Of a stretch of 64,000 nt of DNA, positions 54,576 through 64,000 are shown piece after piece; the stretch's first letter is position 1; each line of letters starts with the position of its first letter. The stretch is from the NCBI RefSeq assembly GCF_017573545.1, contig NZ_JAGEOK010000003.1:338462-402461 (forward strand), read 5' to 3'. The notes beneath the pieces were generated by a model that was given only the letters and a program-made list of their open reading frames with translations, was not told where the DNA came from and did not search any database. The translations under genes and the position numbers were made by a program. Source of the stretch: Actinomadura nitritigenes. Lineage in GTDB: Bacteria; Actinomycetota; Actinomycetes; Streptosporangiales; Streptosporangiaceae.

Positions 54576-55394
54576 TCAGAGGAGTTCCGCCAGCCGGTCC
54601 AGGCGGCGCAGCGTGTCGTCCTCCGGCTCGGTGGGCAGGTTGAACAGGACCTCGTCGACGCCGGCGCCCTCCAGGCTCCCGATCACCTCGGGCTTCGGCG
54701 GGACCGCGAAGACCGTCACCGGGACGCGCCGCCCGGCCCGCTCCCGCAGCTCGGCGATCTGCGCGGCCAGCGCGTCGGTGCCCCGCCCGAAGATCGGCAT
54801 CCAGCCGTCACCGAACTCGATCACCCGGTCGAACGTCGTCGGCCCGGACCCGCCGATCAGCACCGGCGGGTGCGGGTCCTGCACCGGCTTGGGGTAGGAG
54901 AACACCGGGTCGAAGTCGACGAACTCCCCGTGGAACTCCGCCTCGTCCTTCGTCCACAGCTCCTTGACCGCGAGGACGCGCTCGCGCAGCAGCCGCATCC
55001 GGGTCTTCGGGTCGGTGCCGTGGTTGCGCATCTCCTCCCGGTTCCAGCCCGCGCCGACGCCCAGCACGGCCCGCCCGCCGGAGATCAGGTCGAGCGAGGC
55101 GACCTCGTTGGCCAGCACGATCGGGTCCCGCTGGACGATCAGCGCGATGCCCGTCCCGACCCGCAGCCGCTCGGTCGCCGTCGCGGCCGCGGTCAGGGTC
55201 ACGAACGGGTCGAGCGTCCGGTAGTAGTGCCGCGGCAGCTCGTCGCCGCCCGGCCACGGCGACTCCCGCTTCACCGGGATGTGCGTGTGCTCGGCCACGA
55301 ACAGCGACCCGAACCCCCGCTCCTCCAGCGCCCGCCCCAGCGCGGCCGGCCCGATCCCGTCGTCCGTCACGAACGTCGACACACCGAATTCCAC
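54576..55394 (-). CDS. LLM-class (F420-type) luciferase-like oxidoreductase
   Basis: 272-residue TIM-barrel oxidoreductase of the bacterial luciferase superfamily, probably F420-dependent as most actinobacterial single-subunit members are. Segments are FGSLFVAEHTHIPV (about 28-41), LRVGTGIALIVQRDPIVLAN, SGGRAVLGVGAGWNREEM and PPVLIGGSGPTTFDRV. The start is GTG at 55394 with GGAGGG 5 bases upstream; a GTG six codons earlier would bury that site. Its stop is 26 bases before the MetE-like gene on the same strand. Confidence 0.88.
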   Translation of the reverse strand: MEFGVSTFVTDDGIGPAALGRALEERGFGSLFVAEHTHIPVKRESPWPGGDELPRHYYRTLDPFVTLTAAATATERLRVGTGIALIVQRDPIVLANEVASLDLISGGRAVLGVGAGWNREEMRNHGTDPKTRMRLLRERVLAVKELWTKDEAEFHGEFVDFDPVFSYPKPVQDPHPPVLIGGSGPTTFDRVIEFGDGWMPIFGRGTDALAAQIAELRERAGRRVPVTVFAVPPKPEVIGSLEGAGVDEVLFNLPTEPEDDTLRRLDRLAELL

Positions 55395-55421
55395 AGCACC
55401 CTCCAAGCGCACAAGAGCTCA

Positions 55422-55440
55422 TTGACTCGCGGCAAGTCAA
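55422..55440. promoter_or_regulatory. Inverted repeat upstream of the LLM oxidoreductase gene
   Basis: TTGACT-N7-AGTCAA, perfect 6-bp arms, 28 bases upstream of the chosen GTG, between the LLM gene and the mnmA stop. It could be an operator or could include a -35 element. Confidence 0.35.
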
Positions 55441-55461
55441 CGCATGGTCATGGGGTGCTCG

Positions 55462-56538
55462 TCAAGCGGGGACGCGGGCGGTCTCGGCGATCGTGGCGGA
55501 GGCGAGGACGCGGTCGCCCTCGTAGAGGACGGCGGCCTGGCCGGTCGCGACGCCGCGCGCCGGGGTGGCGAGCCGGATGCGCAGGCCGTCGCCGTCCCGC
55601 TCGGCGGTGCAGGCGTAGACCTCGCCGTGCGCGCGGAGCTGAACGTGGCAGGCGAACGGCCCGGCGGGCGCCTCCGCCAGCCATACCGGCCGCTCCCCGG
55701 TGATCTCGTGGACGTCCAGTTCCTCGCGCGGGCCCACGGTCACGGTGTTGATGACCGGCGAGATGTCCAGGACGTAGCGGGGCTTGCCGTCCGGGGCGGG
55801 GACGCCGAGCCGCAGCCCCTTGCGCTGCCCGATCGTGTACGCGTACGCGCCGTCGTGCTCGCCGACCCGCGTCCCGTCGGTGTCGACGATCGGGCCGGGC
55901 GCCGAGCCGAGCCGCTCGGCGAGGAACCCGCGGGTGTCGCCGTCCGCGATGAAGCAGATGTCGTGGCTGTCCGGCTTGTCGGCCACCTGGAGGCCGCGCC
56001 GCTCCGCCTCCCGCCGGATGTCGGCCTTGGTGGTGTCGCCGAGCGGGAACATCGCGTGCGCGAGCTGCTCGGGCGTGCAGACCGCCAGCACGTACGACTG
56101 GTCCTTGCCCTCGTCCACGCCGCGGCGCAGGACGCCGCCGTCCAGCCGCGCGTAGTGGCCGGTGCAGACCGCGTCGAAGCCGAGCGCCATCGCCCGGTCC
56201 AGCAGCGCCGCGAACTTGATCTTCTCGTTGCAGCGCAGGCACGGGTTCGGGGTGCGGCCCGCCGCGTACTCGCTGACGAAGTCCTCGACGACGTCCTGGT
56301 GGAACCGCTCGGCGAGGTCCCACACGTAGAACGGGATGCCGATCACGTCGGCGGCGCGGCGCGCGTCCCGGGAGTCCTCCAGGGTGCAGCAGCCGCGCGC
56401 TCCCGTCCGGTACGACTGGGGGTTGCTGGACAGGGCCATGTGGACGCCGGTGACGTCGTGCCCCGCCTCGGCGGCGCGGGCCGCGGCCACCGCGGAGTCG
56501 ACGCCGCCCGACATGGCGGCGAGTACGCGCAGAGTCAT
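55462..56538 (-). CDS. mnmA: tRNA 2-thiouridine(34) synthase
   Basis: 358-residue ATP-pyrophosphatase that thiolates the wobble uridine of Lys, Glu and Gln tRNAs. [12 protein letters not shown] is the PP-loop; the first catalytic Cys is in [13 protein letters not shown] and the second in [20 protein letters not shown]-type substrate segment appears as DQSYVLAVC. The sulfur donor is probably the cysteine desulfurase at 59628-60806. ATG start; 68 bases from the divergent DUF695 gene. Confidence 0.96.
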   Translation of the reverse strand: MTLRVLAAMSGGVDSAVAAARAAEAGHDVTGVHMALSSNPQSYRTGARGCCTLEDSRDARRAADVIGIPFYVWDLAERFHQDVVEDFVSEYAAGRTPNPCLRCNEKIKFAALLDRAMALGFDAVCTGHYARLDGGVLRRGVDEGKDQSYVLAVCTPEQLAHAMFPLGDTTKADIRREAERRGLQVADKPDSHDICFIADGDTRGFLAERLGSAPGPIVDTDGTRVGEHDGAYAYTIGQRKGLRLGVPAPDGKPRYVLDISPVINTVTVGPREELDVHEITGERPVWLAEAPAGPFACHVQLRAHGEVYACTAERDGDGLRIRLATPARGVATGQAAVLYEGDRVLASATIAETARVPA

Positions 56539-56606
56539 AGTGCATCCGAGCGTACGCGGCGTCCGAGGGTCGGTCGTCGTCGTTTCCGCGTACGATGAGG
56601 CGGGTT

Positions 56607-57692
56607 ATGGGAATCTTCCGCCGCCCGCGCGAGTCCTCCGCCGCGACACCGCCCGCGATCAGCGAGTTCTGGGAATGGTGGGCGCAGGCCCGCCCGACTC
56701 TCGAGGCGTCGCTGGCGGCCTCGGGCGCCGACCCGGAGGACGCCGGCGGCCCGGCGCCCGGCGAGGGGCTGTCGGCGGAGGCGATCGAGGAGCTGTCCCG
56801 GCGCGTCCACCGGATCCACCCGGACCTGCAGTGGGAGATCGGCGGCGCGGACGACCGCGCGCCGTCCCTGACGATCACCGGCGGCGGCGACCCGGAGCTG
56901 CGCGGGCTGACCGAGCGCTGGTTCCGCGCCGCCCCGGCCGGCGCGGCGGCCGGGGGCTGGACGTTCCATCCCGCCCGCCGCCCCGACCTGGAGATGCTGT
57001 CGCAGGACCTGGTCCTCGGCGAACACGAGTTCGACCTGGAGTACGTCCGGCTCGGCATGCGCGCCGACGCCGACCGCGCCCGGGTGCACATCACCGCCTA
57101 CCACCCCGACTTCCTGTTCGTGTCGGAGGAGCAGCAGGTGGCGGTGGCCCTGCACGTGCTGGACTGGGCGCTCGGCGAGGACGACGTGGCCCGCTGGATC
57201 GGCGAGGTCTCCATCGCGACGGAGGCGCCGATCGACTCGCTGCCGCCGTCGATGCTGTCCGCGGTCGTCGAGCAGATCGCCGAGCCGTTCAGCGAGCCCG
57301 CCTGGCTCACCGGCGAGGGCCGCACGCCCCGCGGCCACCCGGCCCGGCTCGGCGCCCGCTTCCCGCTGCACCGGCAGGACTACCCGCTCTGCGACCTGCA
57401 TGTGGCGATCACCGTCCCGTACGCCAACGCCAACCCCGACCGGCTCCCGGTCGAGCCGTCGTCGGGGGCGCTGCGGGCGTTCGAGAAGAAGCTGACCAAG
57501 CTCGGCGACCGGGCGGTCCTCGCGGTCCGCGAGACCGGGGACGGCCTGCGGGTGTTCCACCTGTACGCCGACCCCGACTCCGGTGTGATCGCCGAGCTGG
57601 ACCAGCTCGCCGCCGGGTGGAGCGAGGGCAAGGCGAAGGTCGCCTCGACCGCCGACCCCGGCTGGAAGGCCCTGGCGCCCTACCAGCCGTGA
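56607..57692 (+). CDS. DUF695-like protein
   Basis: 361-residue cytoplasmic protein. An N-terminal segment (FWEWWAQARPTLEASLAASG) and two repeated alpha/beta units resemble DUF695 proteins, which have no known activity. The middle HPDFLFVSEEQQVAVALHVL followed by DWALGEDDVARWIGEV is the most typical part. GAGG lies 6 bases before the ATG. It sits alone on the plus strand between mnmA and the DUF1206 pair, facing the latter. Confidence 0.65.
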   Translation: MGIFRRPRESSAATPPAISEFWEWWAQARPTLEASLAASGADPEDAGGPAPGEGLSAEAIEELSRRVHRIHPDLQWEIGGADDRAPSLTITGGGDPELRGLTERWFRAAPAGAAAGGWTFHPARRPDLEMLSQDLVLGEHEFDLEYVRLGMRADADRARVHITAYHPDFLFVSEEQQVAVALHVLDWALGEDDVARWIGEVSIATEAPIDSLPPSMLSAVVEQIAEPFSEPAWLTGEGRTPRGHPARLGARFPLHRQDYPLCDLHVAITVPYANANPDRLPVEPSSGALRAFEKKLTKLGDRAVLAVRETGDGLRVFHLYADPDSGVIAELDQLAAGWSEGKAKVASTADPGWKALAPYQP

Positions 57693-57699
57693 GGCGCGT

Positions 57700-58611
57700 C
57701 TAGCGGACCTGGGGCAGCAGCCGGCGGGCGCCTCCGCGGCGGCGGCCCGTCCGGCGCCGGCCCCGGACCCCGTTCCGGACGGCCTCCACCTTCCGCCAGC
57801 GCGCCTCGCAGAACGAGTAGACCCCGAAGACCAGCAGCCCCGCGGCGACGACGATCAGCAGCCACGGTCCCGCGGGGGTCCCGGCGAACTGGCGCAGCGT
57901 TCCGTCGAGCCCCTTGGCCTTGCCGGGGTCGAAGGTGACGGCCGCGTACCCGAGGAAGACCCCGACGCCGCCGAAGACGACGCCGCGGGAGGCGCGGCCG
58001 ACGACCCCGAGCGTCTTGACGACGGTCCGGGTGCGGGGACCCATCCGCCCGGTGTTGAGGCGTTCGAGGAACTTGCGCCGGACGGCGCCGACGACGCTAC
58101 CGACGCCCCAGGCCAGGAAGCCGACGCCGACGGCCAGGACGAGCCAGCGTCCGCCGGGGTGCTCCATCGCGCGCGCCGTGTACGTCTTGGACTGCTCGTT
58201 GCTGGAGTTCCCGCCCTGCCCGAGCACGAAGTTCAGCATGGTGGCGAAACCGGCGGAGTAGAAGACGCCGCGGCCGAAGGACGCGAGCCGCTTGGTCGCC
58301 TTCCTGCCGTCCGCGGTGGGCTGCCCGAAGGCCGCCTCGGAGAAGCGCCAGAGGGCGAGCCCGGCGAACCCGGCGGCCAGCAGCCACAGCATCGCGGTGC
58401 CGCCCGGCCTGTCCGCGACCGTCTGCAGCGCTCCCTGCTTGTCGGCCTCCCGCCCGCCGTCGCCCAGCCCGATCTGGACGGCGAGCCAGCCGATCAGCAG
58501 GTACAGCACGCCCCGCGCCACCAGACCCGACCGGCAGAAGACGTGGAACGCCTTGTGTCCCGCAACCTGCCGGCCGGCCCGCTCCATGCCGTCGGCCGCA
58601 TTCGTGGTCAT
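57700..58611 (-). CDS. DUF1206 membrane protein (copy 2)
   Basis: 303-residue protein with six membrane helices, arranged as three repeated two-helix DUF1206 units: ARGVLYLLIGWLAVQIGLGD, FGRGVFYSAGFATMLNFVLG and ASRGVVFGGVGVFLGYAAVT each open a unit. It ends in a basic Arg-rich tail. A paralogue of the gene at 58686, with the same GGREADKQGAL loop after helix 1. AAGGGA before the ATG. Function unknown; the family is common in actinobacteria. Confidence 0.88.
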   Translation of the reverse strand: MTTNAADGMERAGRQVAGHKAFHVFCRSGLVARGVLYLLIGWLAVQIGLGDGGREADKQGALQTVADRPGGTAMLWLLAAGFAGLALWRFSEAAFGQPTADGRKATKRLASFGRGVFYSAGFATMLNFVLGQGGNSSNEQSKTYTARAMEHPGGRWLVLAVGVGFLAWGVGSVVGAVRRKFLERLNTGRMGPRTRTVVKTLGVVGRASRGVVFGGVGVFLGYAAVTFDPGKAKGLDGTLRQFAGTPAGPWLLIVVAAGLLVFGVYSFCEARWRKVEAVRNGVRGRRRTGRRRGGARRLLPQVR

Positions 58612-58685
58612 CGTCCGTCCCTTCCCGTCGCGAACGGCAGAGCTGTGCCCGGTAGCGAGTCGGTCAAACTCCGCCAAAGCGCAGC

Positions 58686-59546
58686 TCAAGCGCCGGGAGG
58701 CCCGTCGTCCTGCGGTTCGACGGCCTCGACCTTGCGCCACCGGACCTCGCAGAAGGAGTAGAGGCCGAAGGTCACCACGCCCAGGGCGATCACGGCCAAT
58801 CCCCAGCCGCCGGCCGGGGTGGCGGCGAACTCGCGCAGCACGCCGTCCAGCCCCTGGGCCCGGTCCGGCTCGAAGGAGATCGCCGCGTAGGCCAGGAAGG
58901 CGCCGACGGCGCCGCCGATCAGGCCGCGCGCGATGTTCCCGACCATCCCGAGGGGCTGGACGATCCAGTGCGCCACCGGGCCCATCTCGTCCGTGGCCAG
59001 CTCGTCGCGGAAGGCGCGCCGTCCCGCGTTGACCAGCGTGACGGCGCCCCAGACGACGAAGCCCGCGCCGACGGCGAGCACCGCCCACCGGCCGCCGGGC
59101 TCGGCCATCGCCCGCGCCGACATGGCGCGTGACTGCTGGTCGCTCGACGTATGGCCCAGCCCGAAGAGGAAGCCGATCGTGCCGACGCACCCCACGGTGT
59201 AGGTGAGCCCGCGGAAGGCGGCCGGGAACCGCATCCGCTTGCGCCGTCCTTGGGGAAGGGGACGCCCGTACAGTGCCTCGGCGAACTGCCACAGGGCCAG
59301 CCCGGCGAACCCCGCGGCGAGCAGGCAGAGGACGGCCCAGCCGCCCGGCCGGTCGGCGATGGCGCGCAGCGCGCCCTGCTTGTCGGCCTCCTTGCCGCCG
59401 TGCCCGGAGGCGATCAGCAGCGCCAGCCAGCCGATCAGCAGGTAGAGGACGCCGCGCGCGGCGAGGCCGGCGCGCGAGAGGCGGTGGAACCAGGGGTGCC
59501 CGGCCGCGCGCCGCCCGACGTCGCGGGCCGTGTCCTTCGCCGCCAT
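58686..59546 (-). CDS. DUF1206 membrane protein (copy 1)
   Basis: 286-residue, six-helix DUF1206 protein, upstream of its paralogue and 74 bases away. Shared loops include GGKEADKQGALRAIADRPGG and the ending FGLYSFCEVRWRKVEAV (FGVYSFCEARWRKVEAV in the other copy). The strong conservation at both ends with a diverged middle suggests an old tandem duplication. GGAAGG lies upstream of the chosen ATG at 59546. Probably one transcript with copy 2 and possibly with the cysteine desulfurase. Confidence 0.88.
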   Translation of the reverse strand: MAAKDTARDVGRRAAGHPWFHRLSRAGLAARGVLYLLIGWLALLIASGHGGKEADKQGALRAIADRPGGWAVLCLLAAGFAGLALWQFAEALYGRPLPQGRRKRMRFPAAFRGLTYTVGCVGTIGFLFGLGHTSSDQQSRAMSARAMAEPGGRWAVLAVGAGFVVWGAVTLVNAGRRAFRDELATDEMGPVAHWIVQPLGMVGNIARGLIGGAVGAFLAYAAISFEPDRAQGLDGVLREFAATPAGGWGLAVIALGVVTFGLYSFCEVRWRKVEAVEPQDDGPPGA

Positions 59547-59627
59547 CTCACCTTCCTTGAACGGCAACGCCGTCCCCGTTCAAGGAACGGTCAAACCCGT
59601 CCGCCGAGGGGCGGCAGGCGGCTGCGG

Positions 59628-60806
59628 TCAGGACAGTCCGGCGCGCCGCGCCCGTTCGACGGCGGGGCCGATGGCGCCGGCGAGGGCCTTGACGTCGGCT
59701 TCGGTGGAGGTGTGGCCGAGGGTGAAGCGCAGCGAGCCGCGGGCCCGCTCGGGGCCGGTGTCCATCGCCATCAGGACGTGGCTGGGCTGGGACACACCGG
59801 CGGAGCAGGCCGAGCCGGTCGAGCAGGCGATGCCGCGGGCGTCGAGCAGCATCAGCAGCGCGTCGCCCTCGCAGCCGGGGAAGGAGAAGTGGGCGTTGCC
59901 GGGGAGACGGTCGCCCGGGTCGCCGTTGAGGATCGCGTCGGGGACGGCGGCGCGGACCGCGTCGATGAGCCGGTCGCGCAGGTCGGCGAGGCGGCGGGCC
60001 TCGGCCTCACGGCGGGCCACGGACGCCTGGACGGCGGCGGCGAACCCGGCGATCGCGGGGGTGTCGAGCGTCCCCGACCGGACGTCGCGCTCCTGGCCGC
60101 CGCCGTGCAGCAGCGGCACCGGGTCGAGGAACAGCGGTTCCTTCGGCTTGGCGAGCAGGAGCGCGCCGACGCCGACGGGGCCGCCGAGCTTGTGGCCGGT
60201 GATGGTCAGGGCCTGCGCGCCGCTGGCGGCGAACCGGACGGGCAGGTGCCCGGCGGCCTGGACGGCGTCGGTGTGCAGCGGGACGCCGCGCTCGCGGGCG
60301 ACGGCGGCCAGTTCCGGCACGGGCTGGACGGTGCCGACCTCGTTGTTGGCCCACATCACGGTGGCGAGCGCGACGTCGTCGCCACTGCCGAGGGCTTCGC
60401 CGAGCGCCTCGGGGAGGACGCGGCCGAGGCCGTCCACGGGGATCCATTCGACGGTGGCGCCCTCGTGGTCGCCGAGCCAGGCGACGGCGTCGAGGACGGC
60501 GTGGTGCTCGACGGCGCCGGCGAGGACGCGGACGCGGGCCGGGTCGGCGGCGCGGCGCGCCCAGTAGAGGCCTTTGACGGCGAGGTTGTCGGCCTCGGTG
60601 CCGCCGGAGGTGAACACGACCTCGCTCGGCCGGGCGTCGAACGCCTCGGCGATGATCTCGCGGGACTCCTCGACGACCCGGCGGGCGCGGCGGCCGGCCG
60701 CGTGCAGCGAGGAGGGGTTGCCGAGCTCGCGCAGCTCCGCGGTCATCGCCTCGATGGCCTCGGGCAGCATCGGGGTCGTCGCCGCATGGTCGAGGTAGGT
60801 CACCAC
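59628..60806 (-). CDS. Cysteine desulfurase (IscS/NifS family)
   Basis: 392-residue PLP enzyme that takes sulfur from cysteine for tRNA thiolation or iron-sulfur clusters. [10 protein letters not shown] starts the protein; [21 protein letters not shown] and [17 protein letters not shown] (PLP Lys) follow. The persulfide Cys is in [20 protein letters not shown]. In many actinobacteria such a gene is next to mnmA; here DUF1206 and DUF695 genes lie between. GTG start, ribosome site weak. It diverges from the TetR gene. Confidence 0.94.
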   Translation of the reverse strand: MVTYLDHAATTPMLPEAIEAMTAELRELGNPSSLHAAGRRARRVVEESREIIAEAFDARPSEVVFTSGGTEADNLAVKGLYWARRAADPARVRVLAGAVEHHAVLDAVAWLGDHEGATVEWIPVDGLGRVLPEALGEALGSGDDVALATVMWANNEVGTVQPVPELAAVARERGVPLHTDAVQAAGHLPVRFAASGAQALTITGHKLGGPVGVGALLLAKPKEPLFLDPVPLLHGGGQERDVRSGTLDTPAIAGFAAAVQASVARREAEARRLADLRDRLIDAVRAAVPDAILNGDPGDRLPGNAHFSFPGCEGDALLMLLDARGIACSTGSACSAGVSQPSHVLMAMDTGPERARGSLRFTLGHTSTEADVKALAGAIGPAVERARRAGLS

Positions 60807-60927
60807 GCGCTCAACAGTATCCGCGCGGCCGCTGTTCCCCGAGGGCGCCCGGGAGCCTGCGGGAGCGGCGGTGGGAGGGACGCCGTGAGCTGGGGAATAA
60901 GGGCAGGGAGACCGCGGTTGGCGTGTA

Positions 60928-60943
60928 TACCGTCCGGCCGGTA
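60928..60943. promoter_or_regulatory. Candidate TetR operator
   Basis: TACCG-TCCGGC-CGGTA inverted repeat, 13 bases before the TetR start codon. The position suggests autorepression. Confidence 0.4.
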
Positions 60944-60956
60944 CAGTGGAATGGTC

Positions 60957-61475
60957 ATGAAACGCGAAGCCCTCCTCGACGCTGCGGAGTCCGTGCTGTT
61001 CGAGCACGGCACGCAGGCGCTGACGCTCGCCGCGGTCGCGGACCGCGCGGGGGTCAGCAAGGGCGGGCTGCTCTACCACTTCCCCACCAAGGAAGCTCTG
61101 GTCAAGGCCATGGTGGCGCGGGTCATCGAGGAGTTCGACGGCCTGATCGCCTCCTACGACGACGGCACGCCGGGGTCCTACACCCGGGCCTATGTCGAGG
61201 CCACCTTCGAGATCCTCGGCGGGGAGGCCCGCGCGTACCGACGATGGTCGGCCATCACGGCCGCCGCGGCGGATCCGGAGCAGGCCGAGCCGCTGAACGA
61301 GGCGATGCGGCGCTGGCACGGCCGCGCTCCCGCCGACGACCCGGACCCGGGCGCCGCGCAGGTGGTCCGGCTGGCGGCCGAGGGCCTGTGGGAAGTGGTG
61401 AGCCACGCGCCCGAGCTGTACGACGGGGAACAGCTCGCGGCACTGAAACGGCGGCTGCTGGCGGTCCTGCCGTAG
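60957..61475 (+). CDS. TetR-family transcriptional regulator
   Basis: 172-residue regulator. The N-terminal HTH reads [20 protein letters not shown] then [20 protein letters not shown], the standard TetR recognition helix. The all-helical C-terminal ligand domain is short. Two in-frame ATGs (60951, 60957) are close; I prefer the second. It precedes the MFS transporter gene by 180 bp in the same direction and is the likely regulator of it, and possibly of the divergent cysteine desulfurase. Confidence 0.9.
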   Translation: MKREALLDAAESVLFEHGTQALTLAAVADRAGVSKGGLLYHFPTKEALVKAMVARVIEEFDGLIASYDDGTPGSYTRAYVEATFEILGGEARAYRRWSAITAAAADPEQAEPLNEAMRRWHGRAPADDPDPGAAQVVRLAAEGLWEVVSHAPELYDGEQLAALKRRLLAVLP

Positions 61476-61655
61476 CACGCCGGTGACCTGACGCAGGGCG
61501 CCGCCCCCGGCGCCCACCCGGCACCGTCCGAGACGCTCCCGGCCCCTTTCCGGTCTGGAGCGTTCCATGACGCCCGGATCCCCGTCACAGACGAACCACC
61601 GCGCACACGCGTGCGCACGCATCGCATGCGCGACGAGCCGAGAAAGAGGTGAACC

Positions 61656-62987
61656 ATGCTGTCCCGTGCCCGTACGGGGACGTTCCTGACCTTCGCACTG
61701 GCGGGCCTGCTCACCGGAGTGTGGGTGGCCAGGATGCCGGCGCTGGCCGGGAAGTTCGGGACGTCCGAGGGCGAGATCGGCATCGTCGTCCTCATCTGGG
61801 GCCTCGGCGCGATCGTCGCGATGCAGGTCCTGCGCGGCGTCATGGCGCGGGCCGGGAGCCGCGACGTGCTGCGGGTCGCGCTGCCGCTGACCGCGCTGTC
61901 CTACGCGGGCGTCGCGCTCGCCCCCACCTACGGGCTGCTGCTGGGGGCCGTCGCGCTGTTCGGCATGACCTTCGGGATCACCGACATCGCGATGAACGCC
62001 CAGGGCAGCGTGGTCGAGCAGGCGTACCGCCGGTCGATCATGAGCGGGATGCACGCCGGCTGGTGCGTCGGCGCGATGAGCGGCGGCCTGTACGGCGTCG
62101 CGACCGCGGCGGCGGGGCTCGGCTTCACCACCACCGTGCTGGTCGCCGCGCTGGCGGCGGTGCCGCTCGGCCTGGCGCTCGGCCGCACCTACCTCCCCGA
62201 CGGCTACCCGGTCGACAGCGGCGCGGTGCCCGCCGCCGCGCTGCCCGCCGCGTCCGGGACGGGCCGGGCCGCCCGGCGGCTGCCCGTCGCCGTCTACCTC
62301 ATCGGCGTGCTCGCGTTCATCGCGTTCATGACCGAGGGGTCGATCGCCGACTGGAGCGGGCTGCTGCTGCACGACGAGCTGCACGCCTCGCAGGCCCTCG
62401 CCGCGCTCGGCTACCCGATGTTCGAGCTGGCGATGCTGTTCGGCCGGCTGGTCGGCGACCGGGTCCGGATGCGGCTCGGCACCCGCCGGCTGCTGACCGG
62501 CGCCGGGATCGGGACCGCGCTCGGCATGACGGCCGTCGTGCTGGCGCCGTCCGCGCCCGTCGCGATCGCCGGGTTCTTCGTGACCGGGCTGGTGGTCTGC
62601 ACGGTCGTGCCGACGACGATCTCGCTGGCCGGGACCGCCGCGCCGGGCCGCCCGGCCGCCGCGGTCGCGCAGGTCGGCGCGATGGGCTACGGCGGCCTGC
62701 TGCTCGGCCCGGTCGTGGTCGGGTTCCTGTCGGACGCGACGTCGCTGCGCGTCGGCGTCGGCGTGGTCATCGTGCTGGCGCTGCTGATCGCGGCCGGCGC
62801 CCGGCTGCTCCCGCTCCGGTCGTTCGCCGACGTCTCGGCGCACTCCCCGGAGGCGGCGGTCGCCGCGGCCGAGGCGCCGCGGGCGGCGGAGATCGCCGCC
62901 GCCGAGGCGACGCAGGCCGCCGGGGTCGCGTCCGGCGCGTCCGGCGACGACCCGAACGGCACGCATCCGGAGCCCATCGCCGCCTGA
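61656..62987 (+). CDS. MFS transporter (YbjJ/FucP-like)
   Basis: 443-residue transporter with 12 helices. Helix 1 [20 protein letters not shown], the conserved [20 protein letters not shown] (helix 4-5 region) and [15 protein letters not shown] are typical of the YbjJ-like MFS group, related to sugar porters but of unsettled substrate. The tail after residue 405 is Ala-rich and acidic. AAAGAGGTGA precedes the ATG. The TetR gene lies upstream and probably controls it. Confidence 0.88.
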   Translation: MLSRARTGTFLTFALAGLLTGVWVARMPALAGKFGTSEGEIGIVVLIWGLGAIVAMQVLRGVMARAGSRDVLRVALPLTALSYAGVALAPTYGLLLGAVALFGMTFGITDIAMNAQGSVVEQAYRRSIMSGMHAGWCVGAMSGGLYGVATAAAGLGFTTTVLVAALAAVPLGLALGRTYLPDGYPVDSGAVPAAALPAASGTGRAARRLPVAVYLIGVLAFIAFMTEGSIADWSGLLLHDELHASQALAALGYPMFELAMLFGRLVGDRVRMRLGTRRLLTGAGIGTALGMTAVVLAPSAPVAIAGFFVTGLVVCTVVPTTISLAGTAAPGRPAAAVAQVGAMGYGGLLLGPVVVGFLSDATSLRVGVGVVIVLALLIAAGARLLPLRSFADVSAHSPEAAVAAAEAPRAAEIAAAEATQAAGVASGASGDDPNGTHPEPIAA

Positions 62988-63078
62988 CGCCGGTCACGCC
63001 GCCCCCGCCGGAGGCACCCTCCCCGGACGAGGCGATGATCCGGTATAAACGCCCTCTAATCCAAGGACGGGGCGGCAT

Positions 63079-64000
63079 ATGGGCGACTGGCGGGTTCCGG
63101 GGTACAGCGAGCTGCGGGTCCTCGGGGAGGGAGCGCAGGGCCGGGTCGTCCTGGCGCGGCACGACGGCACGGGACGGCCCGCCGCCATCAAGTACCTCGC
63201 CGGGGCGCTCGCGGACGACGCGGAGTTCCGCGAGCGCTTCCGCCGCGAGGCGGACCTGCTGCGGCGGCTGCGCCACCCGTTCGTCGCCCGCCTGTACGGG
63301 CTGGTCGAGACGGCCGACGGCGCGGCGATCGTGATGGAGGCGGTGGACGGGGCGTCGCTGAAGGCGGTGCTGGCCCAGAGCGGCCCGCTGGCGCCCGAGG
63401 CCGCGCTCGCGGTGCTGAAGGGCTCGCTGCTCGGCCTGGCCGCCGCGCACGACCTGGGCATCGTCCACCGCGACTACAAGCCCGCCAACGTGATCGTCCG
63501 CGGCGACGGGTGCAGCAAGCTGATCGACTTCGGCATCGCGGTGGAGGCCGGGGAGGGCGGGCGGTCCGGGACGCCCGTCTACATGGCGCCCGAGCAGTGG
63601 CGGGGCGAGCCCGCCTCCCCCGCCACCGACGTCTACGCCGCGGCGTGCGTGTTCTTCGAGTGCGTGACGGGGCGCCGCCCTTACACCGCCGAGGACCAGG
63701 TCGGGCTGATGGGCCGCCACCTGACCGCGCCCATCCCGGTCGCCGACGTCCCCGAGCCGCTGCGGCCGCTCATCGAGCGGGGTCTGGCCAAGAGCGCCTG
63801 GGACCGTCCGCTCGGCGCCGCCGCGTTCGTGACCGAGCTGGAGTCCGCGGCGGCCGGCGCCTACGGCCCCGACTGGGAGAGCCGCGGCGTCCGCACGCTC
63901 GCCGGCGCCACCGCCGCGCTGTCCCTGCTGTTCCCCCTCACCGCGCTCGGCCTCGGCTCGGGCGGCGCCGGAGCGGGCGCCGCCGCGGGCGGCGCGGGCG
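63079..64000 (+). CDS. Serine/threonine protein kinase (partial, runs off the window)
   Basis: The first 307 residues of a Hanks-type kinase; no stop before the window end. The Gly-rich loop is LGEGAQGRVVLA, the ATP Lys is in AAIKYL, the catalytic loop HRDYKPANVIV (Tyr where Leu is usual), DFGIAVEAG, the activation segment GTPVYMAPEQW, and ATDVYAAACVFFECVTGRRP. After the kinase (to about 255) a membrane helix seems to begin at about 280, followed by Gly/Ala-rich sequence. ATG with AAGGACGGGG upstream; a -10-like TATAAA is at 63043. PknB-like signalling at the membrane is expected. Confidence 0.93.
   Translation, partial: MGDWRVPGYSELRVLGEGAQGRVVLARHDGTGRPAAIKYLAGALADDAEFRERFRREADLLRRLRHPFVARLYGLVETADGAAIVMEAVDGASLKAVLAQSGPLAPEAALAVLKGSLLGLAAAHDLGIVHRDYKPANVIVRGDGCSKLIDFGIAVEAGEGGRSGTPVYMAPEQWRGEPASPATDVYAAACVFFECVTGRRPYTAEDQVGLMGRHLTAPIPVADVPEPLRPLIERGLAKSAWDRPLGAAAFVTELESAAAGAYGPDWESRGVRTLAGATAALSLLFPLTALGLGSGGAGAGAAAGGAG

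Overview
The window is a gene-dense, very GC-rich stretch of a filamentous-type actinobacterial chromosome. The gene order cysteine desulfurase, mnmA, MetE-like, ligA, gatCAB, ilvBNC, serA, leuB, ilvE, cimA is the housekeeping order of Streptosporangiales/Thermomonosporaceae-like actinobacteria. A member of the Actinomadura group is my best guess, but no rRNA or marker comparison was possible. There is no phage, transposase, CRISPR array or rRNA operon. Base composition and codon use look uniform, so nothing stands out as recently acquired.

Region 1 (1-13.5 kb) is mixed: a three-gene amino-acid ABC importer, a Nudix hydrolase, an MHYT membrane sensor, a MarR regulator divergent from an SDR protein, a DHA2-type drug exporter behind two CsoR-like operators, a 944-residue membrane-anchored Asp-box propeller protein, an EspR-like XRE regulator, and an ArsR-type regulator plus MMPL exporter sharing a perfect 19-bp operator. 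Region 2 (13.7-18.9 kb) holds four co-directional, mostly overlapping genes for envelope proteins of unknown function: a Pro-rich single-pass protein, a PrsW-like multipass protein, a two-TM protein and an 843-residue secreted protein with a C-terminal anchor. I consider this the best candidate for an undescribed system. It ends in a terminator next to three tRNA genes (two identical tRNA-Glu(CUC) and one tRNA-Gln(CUG)).

Region 3 (19.5-31 kb) carries small enzymes (DUF2461, FAH family, MhuD-like heme monooxygenase, GNAT), a membrane-anchored CBM2 protein, the branched-chain genes cimA, ilvE and leuB, and a cobalamin riboswitch in front of the cobalt transporter genes cbtB and cbtA, followed by an FhuF-like iron-sulfur protein. 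Region 4 (31-40.6 kb) has serA, a divergent thymidylate-synthase-fold protein, a DUF2079 membrane protein, a PadR regulator with a perfect 15-bp inverted repeat, and ilvBNC. Both cimA and ilvB are preceded by short leader peptides rich in Leu/Val/Ile, each followed by an alternative hairpin and a T-tailed terminator: two parallel attenuation systems.

Region 5 (40.6-64 kb) has two membrane GGDEF-EAL proteins (c-di-GMP turnover) whose upstream regions share an 11-bp word, a PQQ-type sugar dehydrogenase lipoprotein, gatCAB, ligA, a MetE-like protein, an F420-type luciferase-like oxidoreductase, mnmA and its likely sulfur donor (cysteine desulfurase). The last two are separated by two tandem DUF1206 membrane genes and a DUF695 gene. 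The window closes with a TetR regulator, an MFS transporter and the start of a serine/threonine protein kinase that runs off the end.
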